Source: Bryobacterales bacterium (lineage in GTDB: Bacteria > Acidobacteriota > Terriglobia > Bryobacterales > Bryobacteraceae). Taken from it: a DNA stretch of 36,460 nucleotides. The position numbers and the translations under genes are program-made. The notes beneath the pieces were generated by a model, which saw only the letters and a list, made by a program, of their open reading frames with translations, had not been told where the DNA came from and did not search any database. The DNA is taken from contig JAEUQC010000095.1 in NCBI GenBank assembly GCA_016789905.1, forward strand, positions 1 to 36,460. Direction: 5' to 3'. Below are positions 7,855-17,077 of the stretch, piece after piece (positions within the stretch are counted from its first letter, which is position 1; every line of letters starts with the position of its first letter).

Positions 7855-9804
7855 ATGCTACACCTGGAGCCTGCGCGGCACCGATCATTAGCAACGAAGT
7901 TCTTCCTGTTCACGGCCGCCCTGTTGATTTGGGTGGTACTGGTGATGGTTGCCTATGACGTTGCCTATGGCAACGTTAGCATCGGGAAAAGCCTGCTACT
8001 TTGCGCCGTGGTGTTGCTAATCGCGGGCGTGCTGGCATGGGTGACGATGCGCCTGCTGGTGCGGCCGCTGCGGACACTGCAGGCGGCGTTGCAGGCGGTG
8101 CGGGAGGGGCGGCTGGAGCGGATCCGCTATCGCGCCACCGGCGACGAAATCGAGTTCATCGCGCGCAGCTTCAACCTGATGGTGGAATCGCTGGAGGCGA
8201 AGAGTAAAGAAATTCGAGAAAACCAGGAGTTGCTGGAGGAGCGAATCCGCGTCCGGACCGCCGAACTGGAGCAGGCGATGGGAAAGGCGTTGGAGGCCAA
8301 CAAGGCGAAAACCGAGTTCCTGGCCAACATGTCCCATGAACTGCGAACGCCGATGAACGGGTTTCTGGGAATGATCGAGTTAGTGCTGGACAGCCCGCTG
8401 CAGCCGGATCAGCGGGAGCAGTTGATAACGGCCCAAAGAAGCGCCCATGCGCTGCTTGCCATCCTCAACGATATTTTGGACCTATCGAAGATTGAGTCCG
8501 GCCGGATGCAATTGGAAAGCGTGCCGTTCGCGATCCGGACCCATCTGCGGGAGTGCATCCGGCCGCATCAGGTGCGCGCACAGCAAAACACCGTTGGACT
8601 GCGGCTGCGGATTGACGATGGGGTTCCGGAAATGATCGACGGCGATCCATTGCGGCTGCGGCAGATTCTGAACAATCTGCTGAGCAACGCGGTGAAATTT
8701 ACAAGCGCCGGGCATATCGAGGTACAGGCAGGATGTTCGCCGCAACCCGATACTGGTGAAATGCGGTTGGATATCGCGGTGCGGGACACAGGCGCCGGCA
8801 TCCCCGCCGACAAACTGCCCCAGATTTTTGAGAAGTTCACGCAGGCCGATGGCAGCATCTCCCGGCGGTTCGGAGGCTCAGGGTTGGGCTTGGCGATTAC
8901 CAAGCAACTGGTGGACCTCTTCGGAGGCACGCTGGAGGTATCCAGTCAAGTTGGCCGGGGGAGTGAATTCGTCATTCGGTTGCCCTTCACCATTTCCGCC
9001 GGCACGCCAGCCGCCGCCAGCACGGAGACGCCGGCACCCGCGGCAACCCCGGCCGATGCTTTGATTTTGATTGTGGAAGACAACATTGTGAACCAGAAGG
9101 TGATCAAAGGTCTGCTTCGACGGCGCGGGTACCGGATGGAGACAGCGGCCGACGGCAGCCAAGCGCTGGCAATGCTGGAACACTACCGGTTCGACGCGAT
9201 TCTGATGGACGTGCAGATGCCGGTTATGGATGGATTGGAAGCGACGCGCCGGATTCGGGCAATCGAAAAATGGCACGAAATCCCGATCATCGCCATGACC
9301 GCGCACGCGATGAGCGGCGACCAGGAACGGTGCCTGGCAGCGGGGATGGACGCCTATTTGTCCAAGCCAGTGAACTCTAGCGAGCTATTCCGGCTGCTGG
9401 AGTCGTACCTGAATGAGGAGCGCGCGGTGCGGCCGGCAGTGGCGAAAGCGGCCGGAGCGGAACCGATCGATCCGCGTTTGCACGACGACGTTCGCGAAGG
9501 CGATCCGGGACTGGTGGTCGATGTGATCAGCCTGTTCCTGCAACTGGCGCCGGAACGGATGGACAAGCTCCAATTGGCGCTAACGGCGGGGCAGTGCGCG
9601 ACCGTGGCGGCGGAGGCGGCTGTAATCAGGCAATCGGCGCAACGGATAGCGGCGAATCCAGTGGCGGACCGCGCGAAAAAAGTAGGGGAGGCGGCAGCCC
9701 GGGGAGATCACGCTGGAATGCGACACTCGCTGCTTTTGTTGCGCTCCGAGGTGGACCGGCTAAAACGCCATGCCCGCGAGATGAAAACGGCGGCGCTCAG
9801 CTAG
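7855..9804 (+). CDS. Hybrid sensor histidine kinase with receiver and degenerate HPt-like tail
   Basis: A 649-residue membrane protein. Two transmembrane helices (about residues 16-37 and 47-68) are separated by only ~9 residues, so there is no extracellular sensor. A HAMP linker (~66-120) and coiled coil lead to a HisKA domain with H161 in [11 protein letters not shown], then a HATPase domain ([28 protein letters not shown]). A receiver domain follows with D452 in [11 protein letters not shown] and K504. The final ~120 residues resemble an HPt bundle, but the expected phospho-histidine position appears to be A589 ([14 protein letters not shown]). ATG 7855 is the only in-frame ATG in the divergent gap, and a GGAGG abuts it with almost no spacing, so the start is not certain. 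The frame stays open far upstream, but that part is antisense to pyrD. Confidence 0.88.
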   Translation: MLHLEPARHRSLATKFFLFTAALLIWVVLVMVAYDVAYGNVSIGKSLLLCAVVLLIAGVLAWVTMRLLVRPLRTLQAALQAVREGRLERIRYRATGDEIEFIARSFNLMVESLEAKSKEIRENQELLEERIRVRTAELEQAMGKALEANKAKTEFLANMSHELRTPMNGFLGMIELVLDSPLQPDQREQLITAQRSAHALLAILNDILDLSKIESGRMQLESVPFAIRTHLRECIRPHQVRAQQNTVGLRLRIDDGVPEMIDGDPLRLRQILNNLLSNAVKFTSAGHIEVQAGCSPQPDTGEMRLDIAVRDTGAGIPADKLPQIFEKFTQADGSISRRFGGSGLGLAITKQLVDLFGGTLEVSSQVGRGSEFVIRLPFTISAGTPAAASTETPAPAATPADALILIVEDNIVNQKVIKGLLRRRGYRMETAADGSQALAMLEHYRFDAILMDVQMPVMDGLEATRRIRAIEKWHEIPIIAMTAHAMSGDQERCLAAGMDAYLSKPVNSSELFRLLESYLNEERAVRPAVAKAAGAEPIDPRLHDDVREGDPGLVVDVISLFLQLAPERMDKLQLALTAGQCATVAAEAAVIRQSAQRIAANPVADRAKKVGEAAARGDHAGMRHSLLLLRSEVDRLKRHAREMKTAALS

Positions 9805-11189
9805 AGCAGCGTTGCGAGGCGTTGGATTTCCGCCCAGAGGGCGCGGATATCTTCGATAGTGGTTGCCTGGTTGCCGATGGCGACGCGGGCGGCATAGCGG
9901 CCCTTCAGCACCGTCTGAGAAATAAAGAAAGCTCCGGTGGCGTTGATGGCGGAGACCAGCGCGCGTGTGCGCTCTTCCGAATCACGAAGGCGGAAGCAAA
10001 CGGCGGAAAATGGCGAGGGCGCGGCGAGTTCGAACCGGGGGTCTGAGGCGATCCAACCGGCGAGTTCCTGGGCCATGGCGATGTGTCCGCGGATAAGTTC
10101 GCGAAGCTTGTCGCGGCCGAAATAGCGAAGAACATACCAGAGCTTCAAACTGCGAAAGCGCCGGCCGAGGGCGACGCCATAGTCCATCAGACTTACCTCG
10201 CGCGGGTCGGTGGTGGTTTTGAGGTACTCGGGCGTGATGGTGAAGGTGCGCCGGAGCACGTCGGGGTGGCGGGTGTAGAAGGCACTGCAATCCATCGGCG
10301 TAAAGAGCCATTTGTGGGGGTTCATTACGAGCGAGTGGGCGCGTTCATTGCCTTTGAGCATCCAGGCGAACTCGGGAAGGATGGCAGCGGCGCCGGCGTA
10401 GGCCGCGTCGATGTGGACCCAGGCGTTGTGGGCAGCGGCGATGTCGAGCACGGGCTCCAAAGGGTCGACGCTGGTGGTGGAGGTGGTGCCCGCGGTGACG
10501 ATGACGCAGCAAGGAGTGAGGTTTGCGGCGGCGTCGGCGGCCATGGCTTCGCGGAGAGCATCGGGCTTCATGCGAAATTCGTCATCGGAGGGGATCTTCC
10601 GAATGTTACGCAGGCCAATGCCGGCGGCAACGGCGGCTTTATCGATGGAAGAATGCGCCTGATCGGAACTGTAGATAACGAGTGGTTTCGTGATGCCATT
10701 CAGGCGCACTTCCGGGTCCACCCACTCACGGGCGGCCATGACGGCATGCAGCGTGCTGACGGAGGCCGTGTCGAAAATCTGGCCGAAGTAATCGGCGCTG
10801 AGGCCGAGCCACTGGCGGAGCCAGCCGAGGGCCACCTGCTCCAATTCGGTGACGGCCGGCGAGGCGACCCAATTGAGCCCGTTGGTGTTCATAGAGGCCG
10901 CAAGCATTTCGGCAACAACACCGGGCACGGAGGCGGTGCAGGCAAAGTAGTTGAAGAAGCGCGGATGGTTCCAGTGGGTGACAGCGGGGAGGATCAGCCG
11001 TTCAAAGTCTGCCAGGATGACTTCGAGCGGCTCTCCGGCGTCCGGCCCCTCGCCGGGCAACCGGTCAAAGAGTTCGCCGGGGCGTATGGCGGGGTTCACG
11101 CGGAATCGGGCCGGGTCTTCCAGGTAGCGGGCGATCCAATCGGAAGCCTCCGCCGACGCGCGGCGAAAGGCTTCCACATCGTGTTTCAT
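9801..11189 (-). CDS. Group II PLP-dependent decarboxylase (aromatic L-amino-acid decarboxylase-like)
   Basis: A 462-residue fold-type I PLP enzyme. The cofactor lysine is K293 in [14 protein letters not shown]261 (VHIDAAYAG) should bind the pyridine nitrogen and H179 (QAHSSIDKA) stacks on the ring. The segment '[17 protein letters not shown]' matches the DTAS variant seen in plant and bacterial aromatic amino-acid decarboxylases, rather than the GGS-type glutamate enzymes. Substrates could be tryptophan, tyrosine, phenylalanine or DOPA; the sequence alone does not decide. The frame is open further upstream, but homology begins at the ATG at 11189, four bases after the DapA-like gene, so they form an operon. 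Its stop overlaps the convergent kinase stop at 9801-9804 (CTAG). Confidence 0.88.
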   Translation of the reverse strand: MKHDVEAFRRASAEASDWIARYLEDPARFRVNPAIRPGELFDRLPGEGPDAGEPLEVILADFERLILPAVTHWNHPRFFNYFACTASVPGVVAEMLAASMNTNGLNWVASPAVTELEQVALGWLRQWLGLSADYFGQIFDTASVSTLHAVMAAREWVDPEVRLNGITKPLVIYSSDQAHSSIDKAAVAAGIGLRNIRKIPSDDEFRMKPDALREAMAADAAANLTPCCVIVTAGTTSTTSVDPLEPVLDIAAAHNAWVHIDAAYAGAAAILPEFAWMLKGNERAHSLVMNPHKWLFTPMDCSAFYTRHPDVLRRTFTITPEYLKTTTDPREVSLMDYGVALGRRFRSLKLWYVLRYFGRDKLRELIRGHIAMAQELAGWIASDPRFELAAPSPFSAVCFRLRDSEERTRALVSAINATGAFFISQTVLKGRYAARVAIGNQATTIEDIRALWAEIQRLATLL

Positions 11190-11193
11190 TCCT

Positions 11194-12114
11194 CTATTGT
11201 GCGGCACACTCTTCGAGCATGGCGGATTCAAACCCTTTGAACCAATCGGCGAAGGCATCGGCGTGGCGCTGCGCGGCGGGGCCGAGCGGCAAAGGCGGAG
11301 CGGCCTTCTTGAAGCCGCGGGCGGCGAGTGTAAGCTGGATTCCGAAGGGCGTGGGGAATGGATCGATCTTCTGGATGAAGGCGTCGAGCAGGGCGCCACG
11401 GCGAGCGAGCGCGTCTTTATCACCGCGGGTTGCGGCGCGGTCAACGGCGGTGATCAGTTCCGGAATGCCGGAGGCACAGCCGCTGATAACGCCATCGGCG
11501 AGGGCGCGGTGCGAGGCCAGAAGACGGTCATTGCCCAGCAATAGACGGAAGGGTATACGCTGGCGCAAGGCGTGCAGAGCGTCGAAGATTTCCGTGTTGC
11601 CGCTGGAGTCCTTGATGCCGGCAAATTGGCCGGTTTCAAGGATGGCGCAGGCGGTGGCGGGTTCCATGCCGTTGGTGAAAAACGGCAGATTGTAGAGCAG
11701 CGTCGGCGCGCGGCCAGCGGCCTGCCTGGCAAACTCGGCGTAGTAGGCGATAATGCCTTCCTGACTGTGCCGGAAAAAGTGCGGCGGCATCAGCAGCAGC
11801 GCCGTGGCGCCGACTTCGGTGGCATTGCGCGCCAGAGCCACCGCGCCTTCCACCGTGGAGTGGGAAACGTTCACAACGACGGGGGTCCGGCTGCGGCGGA
11901 CGGCCATCATGGCCAGGCGTTGGCGCTCCTCCACGTCGTAGTGAATGAACTCGCCGGTGGCGCCGAGCACGGCGACGGCGTTGACGCCACGTTCGTTGAC
12001 GAAATCCAGAATATCGAGGGCCAGACTGATGTCAATCGTGTGCCCATCTTCGCGCCGCGGTGCAACCACCGCGGCCATGGCGCCAAGAATGACGCCTTCA
12101 CCCAACCGGGTCAT
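11194..12114 (-). CDS. DapA/NanA-family aldolase (dihydrodipicolinate synthase-like)
   Basis: A 306-residue TIM-barrel aldolase of the DHDPS/N-acetylneuraminate lyase family. The Schiff-base lysine is K168 in GIKDSSGN, the catalytic tyrosine Y141 in LLYNLPFF, and the carboxylate-binding motif is GATGE (51-55). The start at 12114 is chosen because similarity begins there; the longer frame to 12174 adds ~20 non-family residues. The family includes many enzymes that use pyruvate with different aldehydes, and this member may not be the lysine-pathway enzyme: it sits next to an aromatic-type decarboxylase and a secreted oxidoreductase rather than dapB or lysA. An exact substrate cannot be assigned. 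Confidence 0.88.
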   Translation of the reverse strand: MTRLGEGVILGAMAAVVAPRREDGHTIDISLALDILDFVNERGVNAVAVLGATGEFIHYDVEERQRLAMMAVRRSRTPVVVNVSHSTVEGAVALARNATEVGATALLLMPPHFFRHSQEGIIAYYAEFARQAAGRAPTLLYNLPFFTNGMEPATACAILETGQFAGIKDSSGNTEIFDALHALRQRIPFRLLLGNDRLLASHRALADGVISGCASGIPELITAVDRAATRGDKDALARRGALLDAFIQKIDPFPTPFGIQLTLAARGFKKAAPPLPLGPAAQRHADAFADWFKGFESAMLEECAAQ

Positions 12115-12138
12115 AATTCGTTCCTGCTGTTCTTGATT

Positions 12139-12167
12139 TTTCCACGCGTTTGCGGGGGCGGTATAAA
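12139..12167 (+). promoter_or_regulatory. Possible sigma-70-type promoter for the Gfo/Idh gene
   Basis: In the 93-base divergent gap, TATAAA at 12162-12167 matches the -10 consensus in five of six places. TTTCCA at 12139-12144, 17 bases upstream, matches the -35 consensus in four of six. The -10 box lies about 40 bases before the start at 12208. This is a consensus match only. Confidence 0.33.
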
Positions 12168-12207
12168 ATAGCAATCGCTCCCTGATCTATTCTCATCGGA
12201 AAAACAC

Positions 12208-13488
12208 ATGGATTCGACTAGCATATCGCGCAGATCGCTCTTGCATCGTTATAGCGCCGCCGCGGGCACAGCGGCGTTCCAGATTGTGCGCCCGGAACTG
12301 GTGCGCGGACAGGGAAAGGAGAAGCTGCGGGCCGGCCTGGTGGGCTTCGGCGGACGCGGCCGCCAGGCGATTGTCGACCACCTGAAAGGCACAGAAAACA
12401 CGGAAGTCGTGGCCGCAGCCGATATTTTTGAAGACAAGCTGGAGCAGAACCTGCGCTGGCTGCGCGAAGACCCCCGGAACGCAGATGTGCGGGACCGTGT
12501 GAAGATCGACCCAGACAAGCGGTTTGTCGGTTTCGATGCGTACAAAAAGCTGCTGAAGACCGATATCGACGTGGTGTTCCTGGCGACGCCGCCCGGCTAC
12601 CGGCCGGAACATTTTGAAGCGGCGATTGAAGCCAAGAAACATGTTTTCTGCGAGAAGCCGTTTGGAACGGACCCGGCGGGCGTGCGACGGTTCATGGCGG
12701 CGGCGAAGAAGTCGGAAGAGCTGAAATTGACTGTCGTCAGCGGCGCGCAGCGGCGGTTTGACCGTAAGTACATGGAGACCTACGACCGCATCAAGAGTGG
12801 CGCCATCGGCGACATTACGGCCGGCTACGCGTACTGGGTGGGCACACCGGTGATTCAACAAAAAGTCCGCGAGGCCAAGTGGGCCGATATGACCTGGCAG
12901 CATCGCGCCTGGTACAGCTTCGTGTGGATTTGCGGCGATCAGGTGGTGGAACAGCACCTGCACAATATCGACGTGATGAACTGGTTCATGGGCGGCCACC
13001 CAACGAAAGTGGTGGCGACGGGCGGGCGCAGTTGGCGGCCGGGTGACGAGATTTACGGGAACATCTACGACCATATTTCCGCCGATTTTGAGTATGCCAA
13101 TGGCGTGCGGATGTCGAGCTACTCGCGACAGTTTCCAGCGCAGCAGCATATTCATCGCAAGATCGGCGAGTTGCTGGTAGGGACGAAGGGCCGCAGCAAT
13201 TGCAACGATCTGGCCGGGCCGGGAGCGAACATCAATCCGTACGTGGCCGAGCATACGGCGCTGGCGAAGTCGATTCGCGGCGAAGGTCCGTATGTGAACC
13301 ACGCGATGGCGGTGGCCGAAAGCACGCTGACGTGCATCATGGCGCGGGAGTCGGCCTATTCCGGCCAGGAGATCACTTGGGAACAGGCGATGAACTCCCC
13401 GCTTGACCTACAGCCGAAACAGTTTGGGTACGACCTGAAAATGGATGTGCCGCCCATTCCACAGCCAGGCGAGTACCGGTTCCGGTAA
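12208..13488 (+). CDS. Gfo/Idh/MocA-family oxidoreductase with Tat signal
   Basis: A 426-residue protein with a twin-arginine start (SRRSLLHRYSAAAGTAAF), so it is probably exported folded with its cofactor. The Rossmann motif is GFGGRG (46-51) and the family EKP motif is E149-K150-P151 in FCEKPFGTD. The segment 'EQHLHNIDVMNWFMGGHP' (about 248-265) matches the C-terminal substrate/dimer domain of secreted glycoside-associated Gfo/Idh proteins common in Planctomycetes and Acidobacteria. These act on sugars or polyols using tightly bound NAD(P), and some take part in redox-based glycosidic bond cleavage. The substrate is unknown. It is divergent from the DapA-like gene. Confidence 0.9.
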   Translation: MDSTSISRRSLLHRYSAAAGTAAFQIVRPELVRGQGKEKLRAGLVGFGGRGRQAIVDHLKGTENTEVVAAADIFEDKLEQNLRWLREDPRNADVRDRVKIDPDKRFVGFDAYKKLLKTDIDVVFLATPPGYRPEHFEAAIEAKKHVFCEKPFGTDPAGVRRFMAAAKKSEELKLTVVSGAQRRFDRKYMETYDRIKSGAIGDITAGYAYWVGTPVIQQKVREAKWADMTWQHRAWYSFVWICGDQVVEQHLHNIDVMNWFMGGHPTKVVATGGRSWRPGDEIYGNIYDHISADFEYANGVRMSSYSRQFPAQQHIHRKIGELLVGTKGRSNCNDLAGPGANINPYVAEHTALAKSIRGEGPYVNHAMAVAESTLTCIMARESAYSGQEITWEQAMNSPLDLQPKQFGYDLKMDVPPIPQPGEYRFR

Positions 13489-13575
13489 GCAATCGCCCGC
13501 GGGAGTGCCTGTGTAAACTTTGTCTAACTGTGGGCAACTCGATTCGTCCTGTTCGCGTTGGATAGAGAAAGGAGC

Positions 13576-14505
13576 ATGCACTTATTCATGCGAACGACCT
13601 TATTGCTGCTGGCGACCGGGCTGGCGCAAGCACAATATTTTCCTCTGCAAACAGGAAACCAGTGGATTTACAGAGTAGACGAAGGCCCGGTGAAAGAACT
13701 GCGAGTCGCGGAAGTATTGCGCGCGGAGACGATTAACGAGAGAGAATACTTCGTTTACAAAGGCATTCAGGGCGACCAGGCGCGGGTGCGATTGACCGCG
13801 GAAAACCGGCTGGTGCAGTTGAACGCCGATGGAAGCGAGTCGTTGTGGGCGGATTTTGAAGCGGCCGCAGGCACCTCCTTCGCCACCGCGTTCGACAACT
13901 GCACGGGGCGGGCACGCGTGGAATCGAGAGAAGAAACGGCGGAGGTGCTGGACCGTAGTTGGGGCAATGGCATCCGCTTCAGTTACAGCGCGACCAACTG
14001 CGCCGACGCGGGAGCGACCAGTGACCTGTACCTGCCGGGTTTGGGCCTGGCACAGCGGACCTACCAGAGCTTTACCGGGCCTCGACGTTACAAGCTTACC
14101 TACGCGCGAATCGGCAATGCCAGCGTAATCACCAGCGGCGAATATAGCTTCCGGATCAACCTGAGCCAGAAGACCTATGCCACGAGGGCCATTATCAACT
14201 TACGGATGACGCTCGAAAACTGGACCAAGGAACCGCTGGTTTTGCAGTACGCAAGCGGACAGCGATTTGACTTTGCCATTCGCGACGCGTCCGGCGCAAC
14301 CGTTTACTTCTGGTCGGCGAACAAGCTGTTCATCGCGGAAGTAAGCGAACTGACAGTGACCGGCGAAAAGAATTGGACCGTGACCGAGGAGATGGATTTG
14401 AAGCCGGGCGAGTATGTGCTGGAAGCGTGGCTGACGGCCGGCCGCACGCCCGTATACAAGGCACAAGTGCCGATCACGGTGGCCGAGATCACAACCGCGC
14501 AGTAG
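13576..14505 (+). CDS. Secreted protein with C-terminal BsuPI (proteinase-inhibitor-like) domain
   Basis: A protein of ~309 residues with a signal peptide (MRTTLLLLATGLAQA, preceded by a few residues if the ATG at 13576 is used). The mature N-terminal half begins 'QYFPLQTGNQWIYRV', a motif common in secreted acidobacterial proteins of unknown role, and contains two cysteines that could pair. Residues ~195-300 resemble the BsuPI domain: 'INLRMTLENWTKEPLVLQYA', 'SGQRFDFAIRDASGATVYFW' and a closing 'LKPGEYVLEAWLT'. AAAGGAG at 13568-13574 is very close to ATG 13576 and rather far from ATG 13588, so the start is open; 13588 gives the cleaner signal peptide. BsuPI domains are beta-sandwiches; protease inhibition is not implied for every member. 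Confidence 0.78.
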   Translation: MHLFMRTTLLLLATGLAQAQYFPLQTGNQWIYRVDEGPVKELRVAEVLRAETINEREYFVYKGIQGDQARVRLTAENRLVQLNADGSESLWADFEAAAGTSFATAFDNCTGRARVESREETAEVLDRSWGNGIRFSYSATNCADAGATSDLYLPGLGLAQRTYQSFTGPRRYKLTYARIGNASVITSGEYSFRINLSQKTYATRAIINLRMTLENWTKEPLVLQYASGQRFDFAIRDASGATVYFWSANKLFIAEVSELTVTGEKNWTVTEEMDLKPGEYVLEAWLTAGRTPVYKAQVPITVAEITTAQ

Positions 14506-14552
14506 TGCCGCCGCATTTGCGCCAACCGGCGTAATGCGGCGAGAATGAACGA

Positions 14553-15476
14553 TTGCGAGAAACTACTCCATCGGCGGCCGTTCGGGAACCCATCGGTCCG
14601 CGGACGTTTCTGCTGGCGCTGCTGGTCTCCGTGCTTTGGGGCGGGAATCTGGTCTCGATTCGCGTCGGCGTGGACAGTGTTCCGCCGCTTTGGAGCGCGT
14701 TCTGGCGAATGGCGGTGGGTGTAGTGGTGGTGACCGGATGGGCGCTTTCCCGCGGCGTTTCCATCCGGCCCGCCCGTGGCGAGTGGAAGCCGCTGTTCTA
14801 TTTGGGCGTGTTGTTTACGGCGCAGATTGGACTGTTGAACTCCGCGTCGGCGATGACGTCGCCGTCGTATGGCGTGGTGATTCTGAATTCGTATGCGGTG
14901 TTCGCAAACATAGTGGGGCATTTTTGGCGGGGCCCGTCGCTGGAGGAGCGGCTCACCCGGACGCGAGTGTTTGGGCTGGCCGTGGCGATCGCCGGACTGG
15001 CGGTGTTGACCATGGGACAGGCGCCAAAGGCGCTGGCGCCGCGTCCGCTGCTGGGAAACCTGTTGATGGTGCTTTCGGCTTTCCTGCTGGGGTACCGGCA
15101 GGTGTATACGCGCTGGCTGGTGCAAAGCGTGGATCCGGCGCGAACGGTGGTGTGGCAGATGGCGTGGTCTGTACCGCTGTTTCTCGTGATTGCGGTGGCA
15201 TCGGAACCGATGGTGTACGGGCATGTGACGTGGCAGGCGGTGGCGGCGATTTCCTACCAGGGCTTTGTGGTGGCGGGGATTTGCTTTATTGTTTGGGCGG
15301 AGTTGCTGAAGAAACATTCGGCCGGGACGTTATCGATGTTTTCTTTTCTTGTGCCGGTGGCCGGCATCGCGCTGAGCGGCTGGATATTCAGTGAACCGCT
15401 GACGGCGGGACTGCTGGTGGGCGGATTGTTGGCGCTGGCGGGGGTGTTTATCGTCACGCGAGGAGGAGGGTCCTGA
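14553..15476 (+). CDS. EamA/DMT-superfamily transporter
   Basis: A 307-residue inner-membrane protein made of two EamA repeats of about five helices each. The first repeat opens 'FLLALLVSVLWGGNLVSIRV' and 'PPLWSAFWRMAVG'; the second starts near residue ~165 with 'GNLLMVLSAFLLGYRQVYTR' and ends 'FIVTRGG'. The DMT superfamily exports amino acids, metabolites or drugs; the substrate cannot be read here. The start is a TTG at 14553, as no in-frame ATG precedes the first helix. Its stop is two bases before the next gene, whose ribosome site (GGAGGAGGG, 15462-15470) lies inside this gene, so the two are coupled. Confidence 0.88.
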   Translation: MRETTPSAAVREPIGPRTFLLALLVSVLWGGNLVSIRVGVDSVPPLWSAFWRMAVGVVVVTGWALSRGVSIRPARGEWKPLFYLGVLFTAQIGLLNSASAMTSPSYGVVILNSYAVFANIVGHFWRGPSLEERLTRTRVFGLAVAIAGLAVLTMGQAPKALAPRPLLGNLLMVLSAFLLGYRQVYTRWLVQSVDPARTVVWQMAWSVPLFLVIAVASEPMVYGHVTWQAVAAISYQGFVVAGICFIVWAELLKKHSAGTLSMFSFLVPVAGIALSGWIFSEPLTAGLLVGGLLALAGVFIVTRGGGS

Positions 15477-15478
15477 AG

Positions 15479-16435
15479 ATGACTGGTCTTGTTTTCCTGC
15501 TTTTTTGCGCCGGGGCGCTGTTCGCGCAGCCTTCCTATGAGTACTTCGCCACGGGCAATCCGGCCGATGTTGTGGCCAAGTCCACGCGCGGGTTTCTGCT
15601 GGCCGGCGGCGGGAAGGACGTGGACGAAGGCGTGCGTTGGTTTTTGGAACGGGCCAATGGGGGCGATGTGGTGGTGCTGCGAGCGTCGGGAACGAACGCG
15701 TACAACCCCTATTTCATGGGACTGGCGAAGGTGGACTCGGTGGAGACGATTATTTTCAAAACCGAGGCGGCGGCGCGGGAGCCGTTTGTGCTGGAGAAGA
15801 TTCGGAATGCCGAGGCGATATTCTTTGCCGGCGGGGATCAGTGGAACTATGTCCGCTATTGGGCGAACTCACCCGTGGCGGTGGCGCTGAACGAGGCGAT
15901 CCGGCGTGGTGTACCAGTGGGCGGGACGAGCGCGGGCCTGGCGATACTCGGGGAGTTCGCTTTTTCGGCGCAGCGGGATACGGTGACAAGTCCGGTGGCG
16001 CTGGCCGATCCGTTTGATGAACATGTGACGATTCATCGCGGGCTGCTGCGCATTCCGGGAATGGAATGCCTGATCACCGATAGCCATTTCGCCAAGCGGG
16101 ACCGGATGGGAAGGCTGCTCGTGTTCTTGGGGCGGATGCGGGCGGAGAGCGCTTGCGAGGTGGTGCGGGGCATCGGAATTGATGAACGGGCGGCGGTGAC
16201 GCTGGACGAACAGGGGCAGGCGAGGGTGGTGGGAGACGGTTCGGCGTACTTGATTCAACTGCGGAAGAAGCCGGCGATCGCACGCGGACGGGCGGCGGAG
16301 ATTCCGCGGATGGATGCGCGGGCGGTGCCTAGCGGGACGGCGTTTGCGTGGGGGAAATGGACGGGAGAGTACGGGTTGAGTGTGAAGGGGGGCGATGTGA
16401 AATCGACGGGGGCGGGGATTTACGGGGCGCGGTAG
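15479..16435 (+). CDS. Secreted peptidase S51 / cyanophycinase-like hydrolase
   Basis: A 318-residue protein with a signal peptide (TGLVFLLFCAGALFAQ). The S51 fold is visible: 'GFLLAGGGKDVDEGVRWFL', 'AIFFAGGDQWNYVRYW' and the nucleophile S151 in GGTSAGLAILGE. The later 'ITDSHFAKRDRMGRLLVF' supplies the conserved His. Cyanophycinases and aspartyl dipeptidases share this core; in a non-cyanobacterium a secreted peptidase on Asp/isoAsp peptides is as likely as cyanophycin degradation. It has a strong ribosome site and follows the EamA gene after two bases, so exporter and hydrolase may be coexpressed. Its last 13 codons recur in damaged form at 17539-17577. Confidence 0.87.
   Translation: MTGLVFLLFCAGALFAQPSYEYFATGNPADVVAKSTRGFLLAGGGKDVDEGVRWFLERANGGDVVVLRASGTNAYNPYFMGLAKVDSVETIIFKTEAAAREPFVLEKIRNAEAIFFAGGDQWNYVRYWANSPVAVALNEAIRRGVPVGGTSAGLAILGEFAFSAQRDTVTSPVALADPFDEHVTIHRGLLRIPGMECLITDSHFAKRDRMGRLLVFLGRMRAESACEVVRGIGIDERAAVTLDEQGQARVVGDGSAYLIQLRKKPAIARGRAAEIPRMDARAVPSGTAFAWGKWTGEYGLSVKGGDVKSTGAGIYGAR
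16397..16435 (+). repeat. Reference copy of a 39-base repeat: 3' end of the S51 gene
   Basis: These 39 bases are the last 13 codons, including the stop, of the S51 gene (VKSTGAGIYGAR). They match 17539-17577 at 33 of 39 positions by direct count, with no gaps and both ending in TAG. Part of the core recurs at 17461-17480. Confidence 0.7.
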
Positions 16436-16605
16436 CGGTGGGGGCGTTGACTCTTGACTTGGGTCGTTTCGCCGTACCCTCTTTTCGAGACAGCGATAGT
16501 CTGATTTCACAGCACGCCGCGTTGGGATTGAGGCTGGGGAGACGCCACGCTCTGCCAAATTGCGGGTTCGAAGGGCAGGAACTGCAGTTGGGCAAACGGA
16601 GCGTA

Positions 16606-16806
16606 GTGCCGTTGAAGGTTCGGGAAGTCATTCGGAAGATTGACAATGCGGTCTGGCGGCTCTTGCGAACCTCAGGAGACCATCGGGTATTTCGTAGCCC
16701 CGATGGTCGCCTTTCGGTCGTGTCCGGCCGACTCGCGGACGATGTTCGACGTGGCATGTACAAGGCGATTCTGAAGCAATCTGGTATTGAGGAAGATAAG
16801 ACATGA
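16606..16806 (+). CDS. hicA: HicA-family mRNA interferase toxin
   Basis: A protein of 64-66 residues of the HicA dsRBD-like fold. Family marks are 'LKVREVIRKIDNAVWRLLRT', then SGDHRVFRSPDG with the catalytic histidine H26, 'LSVVSGRLADDVRRG' and the closing 'MYKAILKQSGI'. HicA cleaves mRNA without ribosome help and is neutralised by HicB. The start is GTG 16606 or TTG 16612; the second gives the usual 'MKVREVI' beginning. The open frame extends further upstream to 16348, but that part overlaps the S51 gene and has no HicA similarity. The 170 bases between the S51 stop and this gene hold no other recognisable gene. The last base triplet overlaps the hicB start (ATGA). Confidence 0.82.
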   Translation: MPLKVREVIRKIDNAVWRLLRTSGDHRVFRSPDGRLSVVSGRLADDVRRGMYKAILKQSGIEEDKT

Positions 16807-16991
16807 CCCGCAAGTATTCACTGGTAATGGAGAACGGCCCGACTGGATACAGTGGCTACGTGCCAGAACTTCCATCGATCCTGGTAGCGGGCGGCTCTGC
16901 TGAAGAGCTTCTAAGCCGTGCCGCGGAGGCGATCCAAATTTATTTGGAGGTTCCTCGGGCAGAACGGCCCCGGACCAAGTACAGAACCTAA
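16803..16991 (+). CDS. hicB: HicB-family antitoxin, short form
   Basis: A 62-residue protein with the partial RNase H-like fold of HicB: 'KYSLVMENGPTGYSGYVPEL', 'PSILVAGGSAEELLSRAAEA' and 'IQIYLEVPRAERPRTKY'. It starts within the hicA stop (ATGA at 16803-16806), the order and coupling usual for hicAB. It has no C-terminal HTH or ribbon-helix-helix domain, so it can bind the toxin but is unlikely to repress the operon by itself. Whether it is a natural short form or a truncated gene is open; the frame ends cleanly at TAA 16989-16991. Confidence 0.82.
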   Translation: MTRKYSLVMENGPTGYSGYVPELPSILVAGGSAEELLSRAAEAIQIYLEVPRAERPRTKYRT

Positions 16992-17077
16992 TTACGATCC
17001 CATCTTTTTTGAAAGTTCCGTAGTGGCCGAATGCAATCCATGCTGCCTGTCTAAACAACTAGAACCTCGGCGGAGTA

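Noticed and set aside
10083..11240. 385-codon plus-strand frame opposite the PLP decarboxylase
   Set aside because: The minus strand carries a complete enzyme with all active-site residues; the plus frame is a Gly/Val-rich shadow.
16560..16580. GGGTTCGAA resembling a tRNA T-loop
   Set aside because: The flanking bases do not pair as a T-arm and no other tRNA arms are present.
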